Below the pieces are notes generated by a model. That model searched no databases and was not told where the DNA came from. It saw nothing but the letters and a program-made list of their open reading frames with translations. This document shows, one piece after another, positions 6,740-13,550 of a DNA stretch of 33,837 nucleotides (positions are counted from its first letter, which is position 1; each line of letters begins with the position of its first letter). Source of the DNA: Chloroflexota bacterium (GTDB lineage: Bacteria > Chloroflexota > Anaerolineae > Anaerolineales > Anaerolineaceae); contig JAAZOK010000103.1 in the NCBI GenBank assembly GCA_012797815.1, positions 1 to 33,837 on the forward strand, read 5' to 3'. The translations under genes and the position numbers were made by a program.

Positions 6740-7201
6740 CTACTTTGCCCCATGCGCACGCAAGAAATCTGCGGCATTGTTGCGCAATTCAGTTTCTTCC
6801 TCGTCCGGTGACACACCCAAAGTAGCAAAGAAGCTGTTCACCGGTGTTCCCTGCAGAACAGAAGCGAGCGGAGTTTTCCCTTCGTTATCCACTGCATTCA
6901 CATCCGCGCCATGCTCGATCAATAATTCCATCTTTTCGATCGAGGGTCTTCCGGCTGCGACGATATGTAAGGGAGTTCTCCCTTTTGCATCTTTTCCGTT
7001 CACATCCGCCCCATGCTCGATGAGCAACTGGATGATCTCTACGCTGCTGTTGACGGCGAAATGCAGTGGATACCCACCTCTTTCATCGGAAATTGGCTGG
7101 TTGGGATCCGTCCCTGCCTCAAGAGAACGGCGCACCTCTTTGATCTCGCCTGCCAGAATAGCGCTTTCCAGTGACATTTTTTTCTTTGGTTTTCCGAACA
7201 T
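6740..7201 (-). CDS. Small ankyrin-repeat protein
   Basis: Cytoplasmic 153-aa protein with no signal peptide or membrane segment. It is built almost entirely of ankyrin repeats: GGYPLHFAVNSSVEIIQLLIEHGADVN, GRTPLHIVAA...ELLIEHGADVN and GKTPLASVLQ are recognisable, with a shorter first unit at the N-terminus. The acidic segment SPDEEETE follows before a final helix. Ankyrin repeats bind other proteins, and no partner is suggested by the neighbours. The start is well supported by AGGAGG a few nt upstream on the minus strand. It follows the pst-VOC genes in the same direction with about 80 nt between and may have its own promoter. Function is unknown beyond protein binding. Confidence 0.85.
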   Translation of the reverse strand: MFGKPKKKMSLESAILAGEIKEVRRSLEAGTDPNQPISDERGGYPLHFAVNSSVEIIQLLIEHGADVNGKDAKGRTPLHIVAAGRPSIEKMELLIEHGADVNAVDNEGKTPLASVLQGTPVNSFFATLGVSPDEEETELRNNAADFLRAHGAK

Positions 7202-7268
7202 GGCTCCTCCTAAAAATCGATTTGCTGGGTTTGTTTCAGGGAAACGAATCCTACTTGCACTGTTTTAC

Positions 7269-7296
7269 TGTCAACTTTTGTCAACTTTTGTCAACT
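7269..7296 (-). repeat. Ten-bp tandem repeat carrying three TTGACA hexamers
   Basis: On the minus strand TTGACA occurs three times at exactly 10-bp spacing, with AAAG between copies (plus-strand units at 7271-7280, 7281-7290 and partial 7291-7296). It covers the end of the VOC gene and lies upstream of the ankyrin gene. A TAGGAT sequence (7253-7248) lies 15 nt beyond the last hexamer and could be a weak -10, making this a possible ankyrin promoter. Confidence 0.5.
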
Positions 7297-7715
7297 GTAA
7301 GTTGTGAGGTCGCTTCGTTTTTCTCTTTCATTTCTACCAGGTCCCACAGATTTCCGTAGAGATCCTCGAAGACGGCTACCGTCCCGTACGACGCTTCTTT
7401 TGGCTCGCGCACAAAATGGATCCCCTGTGCAAGCATGGCTTGATAGTCTCGCCAGAAATCATCCGTGCTAAGGAAAAGAAATACGCGCCCGCCGGTTTGA
7501 TTTCCGACCGCTTTGAGCTGTTCGGGGGTGGTTGCTCTGGCGAGCAGGATATTTGTCCCTTCCGAATTCGGTGGAGAGACCAGCACCCAGCGCTTATCCT
7601 GGGCAGGCTGGTAAGTATCTTCGACCAGACGGAAGTTCAGTTTGTGCGTGAAGAACTCGATCGCTTCGTCATAATCCCGCACTACCACGGCGACATTCAG
7701 GATGGATTGCTTCAT
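7281..7715 (-). CDS. VOC-superfamily (glyoxalase/bleomycin-resistance fold) protein
   Basis: Cytoplasmic 144-aa protein with paired beta-alpha-beta-beta-beta modules of the vicinal oxygen chelate fold. The first module begins LNVAVVVRDYDEAIEFFTHKLNFRLVED. The second ends VAVFEDLYGNLWDLVE, whose Glu is a usual metal ligand position. The substrate is not predictable. It starts 2 nt after the pstB stop and is almost certainly cotranscribed with, and probably coupled to, pstB. Its last codons (TVDKS) are encoded by the tandem repeat at 7269-7296, so the original C-terminus may have been altered by repeat expansion. It could be a dioxygenase-like or antibiotic-binding protein; the fold is sure and the role is not. 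Confidence 0.85.
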   Translation of the reverse strand: MKQSILNVAVVVRDYDEAIEFFTHKLNFRLVEDTYQPAQDKRWVLVSPPNSEGTNILLARATTPEQLKAVGNQTGGRVFLFLSTDDFWRDYQAMLAQGIHFVREPKEASYGTVAVFEDLYGNLWDLVEMKEKNEATSQLTVDKS

Positions 7716-7717
7716 TT

Positions 7718-8479
7718 TTATCCGAATCTCCCCTCCACATAATCCTGCGTGCGCTTTTCCTTGGGGTTGAGGAACAGCGAGGAGCTCTCGCCCACCTCCA
7801 CCAGCTCGCCCTGCAGGAAGAACGCCGCGTGATCCGCTACCCGTGCCGACTGTGACATATTATGTGGCGCGATGATCACCGTCACATGCTCCTTGATCTC
7901 CTCCAGAAAACTCTCGATGCGTGCCGTGGTCACCGGGTCCAGCGCCGAAGTGGGCTCGTCCAGCATGATCACTTCCGGCTCCAATGCCAGGATGCGCGCC
8001 AGGCACAGCCGTTGCTGCTGCCCGCCCGAGAGCGAGATGCCCGGATCATCCAACCGGTCGTATACCTCTTCCCATAAATAAGCCTGTCTGAGAGCTTGTT
8101 CGACCGTCTTGCGCATTGTTGCCGTATCCTTCATCCCCGCCACCTCCAACCCGAATGCCACATTATCATAGATGCTCTTGGGCAGCGGGATGGGGCGTGA
8201 GAACACCATACCGATCTTGCGCCGCAGCCAGGTCACGTCCGTTTCTTTGTCCAGGATGTTCACCCCGTTGAACAGGATCTTGCCCTCCACTTCGTCCGCG
8301 TCTGCCAGGTCGATCAGGCGATTGAGGGAGCGCAGCAGCGATGATTTACCGCCCCCGGCCGGACCAAACAGCACGTTGATGGCATTGGGGTGGATCTCAA
8401 GGTTGATGTGCTTGAGCGCCTGCACGCCGTCGGCGTAGCGCAGCGAATAATCTTGAATGGAGATCTTGGATGAGTTCAT
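7718..8479 (-). CDS. pstB: Phosphate ABC transporter ATP-binding protein
   Basis: Cytoplasmic ATPase that drives phosphate uptake with PstA and PstC. Walker A is GPAGGGKSS (Lys45), the signature is LSGGQQQRL (150-158), Walker B is VIMLDEP (Glu175), and the switch histidine is in APHNM (His206). The Q-loop reads MVFSRPIPLP, so the usual glutamine is Ser94. I chose the ATG at 8479, one nt after the pstA stop. An upstream GTG at 8506 would overlap pstA by 26 nt and add an atypical N-terminus. The resulting 253 aa is the normal PstB length. It is the fourth gene of pstSCAB. No PhoU or PhoR/PhoB gene is present in the window. Confidence 0.92.
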   Translation of the reverse strand: MNSSKISIQDYSLRYADGVQALKHINLEIHPNAINVLFGPAGGGKSSLLRSLNRLIDLADADEVEGKILFNGVNILDKETDVTWLRRKIGMVFSRPIPLPKSIYDNVAFGLEVAGMKDTATMRKTVEQALRQAYLWEEVYDRLDDPGISLSGGQQQRLCLARILALEPEVIMLDEPTSALDPVTTARIESFLEEIKEHVTVIIAPHNMSQSARVADHAAFFLQGELVEVGESSSLFLNPKEKRTQDYVEGRFG

Positions 8480-8480
8480 A

Positions 8481-9356
8481 TCACCACTGCCTGTTGCGGC
8501 GGGCACGCGTCCGGATGGTGGTCGCCCACAGATTCATCAATAACACAAACACTAACAGCACCAGCACCGAGCCGAACTGGATCTGCAGCGGCATGCCCGG
8601 CACCTGCGTGGAGATCACGAAGATGTGATAGGGAAGCGCCATGGTGGCATCCAGCGGCGAGGTTGGTAAATGCGGTAGGAAGAAAGTTGCCCCGGTGAAA
8701 AGGATCGGGGCGGTCTCCCCGGCAGCGCGCTCCAGCCCCAGGATGACGCCCGTCAGAATGCCCGGCATGGCTTCCGGCAGGATGATCTTGCGGATGCCCT
8801 GCCATTTGTTGGCGCCCAGCGAGGCGCATACCACCCTGAAGCGCTCCGGCACCACCCGCATGGCTTCTTCGGTGGTGCTGATGATGGTCGGCAGTGTCAT
8901 GATAGCCAGTGTCAGGCTGGCGGAGAGGATGCTGGTGCCCAGCTTGAGGAACAGCACGAACAATCCCAGCCCGAACAGACCATAAACTACTGAAGGAATA
9001 CCTGCCAGGCTGATGATGGCAATGCGGATCAGGCGCGTCCAGTAGTTCTGCGGCGCATATTCTGCCAGGTAGATGCCGGCTGCCACGCCCAGCGGCACCG
9101 CGAAGATGGCGGTGCCTGCGGTCAGATACAGTGTCCCCACGATGGCAGGCAGGATGCCGCCCGCTTTCATGCTGTCGGTGGGCATACTGGTGAGAAATTC
9201 CCAGTTGATGGCAGGTGCGCCGTTGGCGATGATGTACAACACGATCCCCAGCACCGGCAGGATGGTGAAAAAACTGACGATATGGATGATCACATATCCC
9301 ATCCCGTCCTTGAACTTGCGCATCGTGCGCGTGCCCGTATTCCCTTTCATCGTCAT
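8481..9356 (-). CDS. pstA: Phosphate ABC transporter permease PstA
   Basis: Inner-membrane half of the phosphate channel, with about six hydrophobic segments. The family ABC-permease loop is seen as ASLGANKWQGIRKIILPEAMPGILTGVILGLERAAGETAPILFTG, the cytoplasmic EAA region that docks on PstB. The length of 291 aa is normal. Its ATG at 9356 overlaps the pstC stop as ATGA, indicating translational coupling. A second ATG six nt downstream could also serve. Gene order pstS-pstC-pstA-pstB matches the standard Pst system. Confidence 0.93.
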   Translation of the reverse strand: MTMKGNTGTRTMRKFKDGMGYVIIHIVSFFTILPVLGIVLYIIANGAPAINWEFLTSMPTDSMKAGGILPAIVGTLYLTAGTAIFAVPLGVAAGIYLAEYAPQNYWTRLIRIAIISLAGIPSVVYGLFGLGLFVLFLKLGTSILSASLTLAIMTLPTIISTTEEAMRVVPERFRVVCASLGANKWQGIRKIILPEAMPGILTGVILGLERAAGETAPILFTGATFFLPHLPTSPLDATMALPYHIFVISTQVPGMPLQIQFGSVLVLLVFVLLMNLWATTIRTRARRNRQW

Positions 9357-10231
9357 GACACTACCTGTTCCTTTTCTTTGCGGTTCTTTTCACTGAAGTG
9401 ATTGGAAATGATATTGATGATCAATGAAAACACAAAAAGCACGATGCCGATGAAGAACAGCACGTGGTAGTGGGTGCTGTTGGTAGCCACTTCCCCCATT
9501 TCGGAAGCGATGGTGGCGGTCATAGTGCGCGCCGGTTTGAAGACCGACTGCCAGCCTTTGAAAATGGTAGGGGCGTTGCCGGTCACCATCATCACTGCCA
9601 TGGTCTCGCCCAGCGTGCGGCTGATGCCCAGCATCACGGCGGTGACGACCCCGCTGCGCGCCGCGGGCAGAGTGACGCGCCAGATGGTTTGCCAGCGTGT
9701 GATCCCCAGTGCGTAGGAGGCTTCCCGGTATGATTGCGGGACGGCGTTGAGCGCGTCTTCCCCCACCGATACGATGGTCGGGATGGAGATCAGCGCCAGC
9801 AGCACCGCACCGGTGAAAGCGGTCAGACCGGTGGGCAGGTTGAGCAGTTCGCGCAGGGTGGGGGATAAGAACACGATGCCGATGAACCCCAGCACCACCG
9901 AAGGGATACCAGCCAGGATCTCGATCAGCGGCTTTAATATCTCCTTCACGCGCAGCGGTGCTACCTCGGCAATATACACTGCCGTGCCCACCCCGAAGGG
10001 GAGTGCGATCAACAGCGATACGAAGGTCACCAGCAGCGAGCCGGAAAACAACGGCAGGATGCCGTAATAATCTTCAATGGGATACCAGCGCGTGGTGAGC
10101 AGGTCTTGCAGGCGCACCTCTTTCAACGCGGGTAGCCCGGCTTGCAACAGGAAAGCGAAGATCATCAGCACGATCACAATACTGGAAAATCCGGCTATTT
10201 TGATTACGCGGGTGATGGTCTTATCTTTCAT
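9353..10231 (-). CDS. pstC: Phosphate ABC transporter permease PstC
   Basis: Inner-membrane permease partner of PstA. The N-terminus (about 12-32) is a membrane segment, followed by the family features WYPIEDYYGILPLFSGSLLVT, AEVAPLRVKEILKPLIEILAGIPSVVLGF and the EAA loop ALGITRWQTIWRVTLPAARSGVVTAVMLGISRTLGETMAV. The length of 292 aa is normal. AAGGA is about 5 nt ahead of the ATG, and the pstS stop lies 8 nt upstream. It ends by a 4-nt overlap with pstA. Nothing unusual is seen. Confidence 0.93.
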   Translation of the reverse strand: MKDKTITRVIKIAGFSSIVIVLMIFAFLLQAGLPALKEVRLQDLLTTRWYPIEDYYGILPLFSGSLLVTFVSLLIALPFGVGTAVYIAEVAPLRVKEILKPLIEILAGIPSVVLGFIGIVFLSPTLRELLNLPTGLTAFTGAVLLALISIPTIVSVGEDALNAVPQSYREASYALGITRWQTIWRVTLPAARSGVVTAVMLGISRTLGETMAVMMVTGNAPTIFKGWQSVFKPARTMTATIASEMGEVATNSTHYHVLFFIGIVLFVFSLIINIISNHFSEKNRKEKEQVVS

Positions 10232-10239
10232 GCCGTTCC

Positions 10240-11127
10240 TTATTCATTGGACTGGACGGGAATGAACCCCAGTTCCAGCACGTAAGCTTGTCCGTCAGGA
10301 GAAAGGATCCAGTCGATGTAATCCTTGATGGCGCCTTGAGGTGCGCCGTTGCTGTACATGTAAAGCTGGCGGGCGATCGGGTAGCTCATGTCCTTGACCG
10401 TTTCTGCGGAGGGCAGGATGGCATGCCCGTCCTCACCCAGACCCAGCATCTTCACCTCGGAGGTCACGTACCCCAGCCCGTCGTAACCGATGGCGTTGGG
10501 ATTATCGCGCACCTCGGCGATGATGCCCTCGGAAGAGGGCAGCAGCAGCGTTTCTTGTGAGAAGAGGGCTTGGTTCTCGGCGTCACCCAGGCGCACCACC
10601 GTCTCTAAAAAATACACGTGCGTGCCCGAATTGGTCTCGCGCGACAGGCTCACGATCGGGCGGTCTTCACCACCAACCTCTTTCCAGTTGGTGATGTGCC
10701 CCTGGTAGATCTGTGAGACCTGTTCCAGTGTCAGGTGGTCGACCGGATTTTCGGGGTTGACGATCACCGCGATGGCGTCGTTGGCAACCACCATCTCGTA
10801 GGGTTCGATGCCCTGGGCGTTGGCTTCTTCGATCTCTTCGGGCTTGATGGAGCGCGAGGCGTTGGCGATATCCACCGTGCCGTTGATCAACGCGGTGATG
10901 CCGGTGCCCGAGCCACCCCCCGAGACCGAGATCTGCACTTCGGGATGGGCGAGCTGGTATTTCTCCGCCCACACCAGCGCCAGATTCACCAGTGTGTCGG
11001 AACCCTTATTTTCAATATATGCACTGGAAGGGTTGGCATCCGCTGCGGAGGGGGTCTGGGGTGTGCTCGCAGCACATCCCATCAGAAAGAAAAGAGAAAT
11101 AAAAAAAATCGCAGCGGATTTTTTCAT
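10240..11127 (-). CDS. pstS: Phosphate-binding lipoprotein PstS
   Basis: Extracytoplasmic receptor that delivers phosphate to PstCA. The N-terminal signal with lipobox FFLMGC gives a lipidated Cys18, so the protein is tethered to the outer face of the cytoplasmic membrane. The binding-site loops are visible: KGSDT (about 41-45), GGGSGTG (about 70-76), NASRS and SRETNSGTH. The length of 295 aa is usual for bacterial PstS. It heads the minus-strand pstSCAB-VOC operon. No Shine-Dalgarno is near the ATG, while a TATAAT ends 8 nt upstream, suggesting a leaderless transcript. An inverted repeat containing a DnaA-box-like sequence lies just above that. No Pho box could be identified. Confidence 0.93.
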   Translation of the reverse strand: MKKSAAIFFISLFFLMGCAASTPQTPSAADANPSSAYIENKGSDTLVNLALVWAEKYQLAHPEVQISVSGGGSGTGITALINGTVDIANASRSIKPEEIEEANAQGIEPYEMVVANDAIAVIVNPENPVDHLTLEQVSQIYQGHITNWKEVGGEDRPIVSLSRETNSGTHVYFLETVVRLGDAENQALFSQETLLLPSSEGIIAEVRDNPNAIGYDGLGYVTSEVKMLGLGEDGHAILPSAETVKDMSYPIARQLYMYSNGAPQGAIKDYIDWILSPDGQAYVLELGFIPVQSNE

Positions 11128-11135
11128 GATGAAAA

Positions 11136-11141
11136 ATTATA
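11136..11141 (-). promoter_or_regulatory. -10 box of pstS, leaderless type
   Basis: TATAAT on the minus strand is separated from the pstS ATG by 8 nt (TTTTCATC). Transcription starting about 7 nt after the box would begin at or next to the ATG. No clear -35 is seen. The 11-mer TAAGGTATAAT is shared with the gyrA upstream region. Confidence 0.65.
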
Positions 11142-11143
11142 CC

Positions 11144-11162
11144 TTATCCAAAATGTGGATAA
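11144..11162. promoter_or_regulatory. Inverted repeat with a DnaA-box-like arm upstream of pstS
   Basis: TTATCC (11144-11149) and GGATAA (11157-11162) form 6-bp arms around 7 nt. The minus-strand reading of 11162-11154 is TTATCCACA, an exact DnaA-box consensus, and the plus-strand arm gives the near match TTATCCAAA. It sits at the -35 side of the pstS promoter. It may be an operator; binding by DnaA is only a possibility. Confidence 0.4.
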
Positions 11163-11271
11163 AAGGGCAGGTATCAAAGTATGCTGTAACTTCTAATACT
11201 GGTCATTCTTGGTTGTAATGATGGCTGGCTGTGCAAATTTGTGAGGATTCTCCGGCTTACCGGCCATCATA

Positions 11272-11277
11272 TATAAT
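11272..11277 (+). promoter_or_regulatory. Likely -10 box of hppA
   Basis: TATAAT 53 nt before the hppA start, in the 203-bp divergent region shared with pstS. No convincing -35 or TG extension is present, so the call rests on the hexamer and its placement. Confidence 0.45.
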
Positions 11278-11330
11278 ATTCTTTTACCGGTACATCATTT
11301 ATGGATCTTGAGTTCAAGGAGAGATAATTA

Positions 11331-13400
11331 ATGCCCTTCACACGCCGTTTGTATCTTATTGGTTCACTGGTTTTTGGGGGTTTGATCATCGCAGCCGTTT
11401 TTTCAGGATTCAATTTGTGGGCGATCCCCATCATTGTGGGGCTGTTCGCTATCTTTGTCGCCGGTATTTTTGTAAGCCGTATCATTACCCGCAAGGTCAA
11501 TTCAAAAGAGATGCTGGAGGTCAGCGATGACATCCATAATGCAGCACGCGTCTATCTGCGGCGCCAGATGCGCACCATTCTTTTAGCGGTGCCCTTCATG
11601 GCAGCTGTGGTGTGGGCGTTCATGGGCTGGCGCGAAGCCCTGGCTTTTGCCCTGGGTGTGTGTACCTCGATTACCGCTGGTTATCTGGGCATGTCTATCA
11701 GCGTACGCACCAACATCCAAACCGCTGATTTGGCGGAAAACTCTTTCTCCAGCGCTTTCCGCATGGCGGTATATGGCGGTGGGGTGATGGGTTTGCTGGT
11801 GACCGGATTGAGCCTGTTGGTGCTGACCGTGCTGTTCCTGATCTTCAAAGATCCGCAGGTGTTGGTCGGCTTTGGTGTGGGCGGTTCGCTGGCAGCCCTG
11901 TTCGGGCAGATCGGCGGTGGCATCTTCACCAAATCTGCCGACGTGGGAGCAGATCTGGTGGGTAAGGTCGAAGAAAAGATCCCTGAAGATGACCCGCGCA
12001 ACGCGGCGGTCATCGCCGACCTGGTGGGCGACAATGTGGGCGATTGTGCCGGGCGCGGCGCCGATCTCTTCCAGACCTTCAGCGATGACATCATCACCGG
12101 CAGTGTGGTCTGCGCTACCCTGGTTTCGATCTACGGCAGTCGGGTCATTTATCTTCCCATCCTGTTACAGTGTGTGGGCATCATCTCTTCCATCATTGGT
12201 ATTCTGGCGACCAGGCAGTGGTCACCCGATCAAAAACCCACCAGCATCTTCAATGTAGGGTTATGGATCAGTGCCGTGCTCAGCTCCGGTGGGGCGATGG
12301 CCCTTTCTTACTGGCTGATCGATGATATTACCATCGGTCTGGCTGCCATCCTGGGTGTGGCCACCATGTTGATCACCGCTGCCACCACCCGCCATTATGC
12401 GGGTATTAATAAAGGACCTGTCAACAAGATCGCGGCAGCTTCCCATCGTGGCGCCGCATTGACTCTCATGACCGGTACGGCTTTTGGATTGCGCAGTCCC
12501 ATCATCAGCATGCTGACCATCATTGCTGCCATCATGCTGGCGTTCAAGGTCGCCGGAGGTACTATTCTGGCGATCCTGGCGGTCAACATCGGCACCGACC
12601 TGCTGATCGGTATCATCATGGCATCCGATGCTTTCGGTCCCATTGTGGATAACGCTGCCGGCATTGCCAAGATCGGCAAAGCCAAACGCAAGGTGTTCGA
12701 ATCGCTCTCCCATCTGGATACGGTCGGTAATACCCTCAAAGCTACCACCAAATCGTATGCCATGGCATCCGGTACGGTGACCGCTTTTGTGCTGTTTGCA
12801 ACCTTCTTCACCATCACCGGGAACACCGTGCTGGATCTGATCACCCCCTACTCTCTCGGTTTCATCTTTGTGGGGATATCTCTGCCATATTTGATGTCAT
12901 CGGTGGTCATTGGTGCAACCGCCAAGACGGCTGAATTGATGGTGGACGAGGTGCGTGACCAATTCCACCAGAACCCCGCCATCATCGTGGGCGAAGCCAA
13001 ACCTAATTACACTCATTGTGTCGATATTGCTACCAAGAATGCCCTGCGTGAAATGCTATTACCGGGTGGCATTGCCTTCTTGCTGCCTATCACGATCGGT
13101 TTTTTGTTTGGTAGTGCCGCACTGGGTGCCTTGTTGATCGGGGCGGTTTCTTCTTCTGCTTTGCTGGGCGCTTATTTCAACAACACTGGCACCGCCTTTG
13201 ACAATGCCAAGAAGACCATCGAAGAGAATCCCAAACTGGATGGTTCACTGGCGCATGCTTCGGCGGTGGTGGGCGATACCTATGGTGATCCCCTGAAAGA
13301 TGTGGCTGGTCCATCCCTGTTGATCTTTATGAAATTGATCGGCATGACCTCGCTGCTGATCGCTCCCATTTTGAATACGGTGACCGTCATTTTCAAATAG
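11331..13400 (+). CDS. hppA: Membrane-bound proton-translocating pyrophosphatase, K+-independent type
   Basis: Integral membrane ion pump that couples pyrophosphate hydrolysis to proton export. The substrate-site segments are GGGIFTKSADVGADLVGKVEEKIPEDDPRN (about 195-224), DNVGDCAGRGADLF (234-247), DAFGPIVDNAAGIA (433-446) and VVGDTYGDPLKDVAGPS near the C-terminus. The potassium-dependence region reads GNTLKATTK, placing Lys470 and Thr473 where K+-independent enzymes have Lys and Thr and dependent ones have Ala and Gly. About 16 hydrophobic segments and 689 aa match the family. AAGGAG is 9 nt ahead of the ATG. A strong terminator follows. Proton rather than sodium pumping is inferred from the K+-independent class. 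Confidence 0.95.
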   Translation: MPFTRRLYLIGSLVFGGLIIAAVFSGFNLWAIPIIVGLFAIFVAGIFVSRIITRKVNSKEMLEVSDDIHNAARVYLRRQMRTILLAVPFMAAVVWAFMGWREALAFALGVCTSITAGYLGMSISVRTNIQTADLAENSFSSAFRMAVYGGGVMGLLVTGLSLLVLTVLFLIFKDPQVLVGFGVGGSLAALFGQIGGGIFTKSADVGADLVGKVEEKIPEDDPRNAAVIADLVGDNVGDCAGRGADLFQTFSDDIITGSVVCATLVSIYGSRVIYLPILLQCVGIISSIIGILATRQWSPDQKPTSIFNVGLWISAVLSSGGAMALSYWLIDDITIGLAAILGVATMLITAATTRHYAGINKGPVNKIAAASHRGAALTLMTGTAFGLRSPIISMLTIIAAIMLAFKVAGGTILAILAVNIGTDLLIGIIMASDAFGPIVDNAAGIAKIGKAKRKVFESLSHLDTVGNTLKATTKSYAMASGTVTAFVLFATFFTITGNTVLDLITPYSLGFIFVGISLPYLMSSVVIGATAKTAELMVDEVRDQFHQNPAIIVGEAKPNYTHCVDIATKNALREMLLPGGIAFLLPITIGFLFGSAALGALLIGAVSSSALLGAYFNNTGTAFDNAKKTIEENPKLDGSLAHASAVVGDTYGDPLKDVAGPSLLIFMKLIGMTSLLIAPILNTVTVIFK

Positions 13401-13425
13401 AGTTTTCTCTTTCAACGATCATGAT

Positions 13426-13459
13426 CACGAGGGCGACTGTGCACGCCCTCGTGTTTTTT
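13426..13459 (+). terminator. Intrinsic terminator after hppA
   Basis: A perfect 10-bp stem with arms CACGAGGGCG (13426-13435) and CGCCCTCGTG (13444-13453), an 8-nt loop and six T directly after. It separates hppA from gyrA, so gyrA has its own promoter. Confidence 0.92.
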
Positions 13460-13505
13460 AATCTGCGTTGCAGGGTATTTTCCCGCCAGGTGGGAAGGAG
13501 TAAGG

Positions 13506-13511
13506 TATAAT
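13506..13511 (+). promoter_or_regulatory. Likely -10 box of gyrA
   Basis: TATAAT within TAAGGTATAAT, 39 nt before the gyrA ATG. The same 11-mer precedes pstS. No clear -35 is seen. A GAGGAG ribosome site follows at 13533-13538. Confidence 0.55.
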
Positions 13512-13550
13512 TAACACTCCCGTAAGTTCATTGAGGAGTCTTGATATTTA

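Noticed and set aside
6403-6825. A 140-codon plus-strand open frame after nagA.
   Set aside because: It is made of hairpin and other repeats, overlaps the ankyrin gene in antisense, and has no Shine-Dalgarno or protein-like composition.
11144-11162. The DnaA-box-like repeat as a replication origin.
   Set aside because: There is only one exact box, no AT-rich unwinding region with box clusters, and no dnaA or dnaN nearby.
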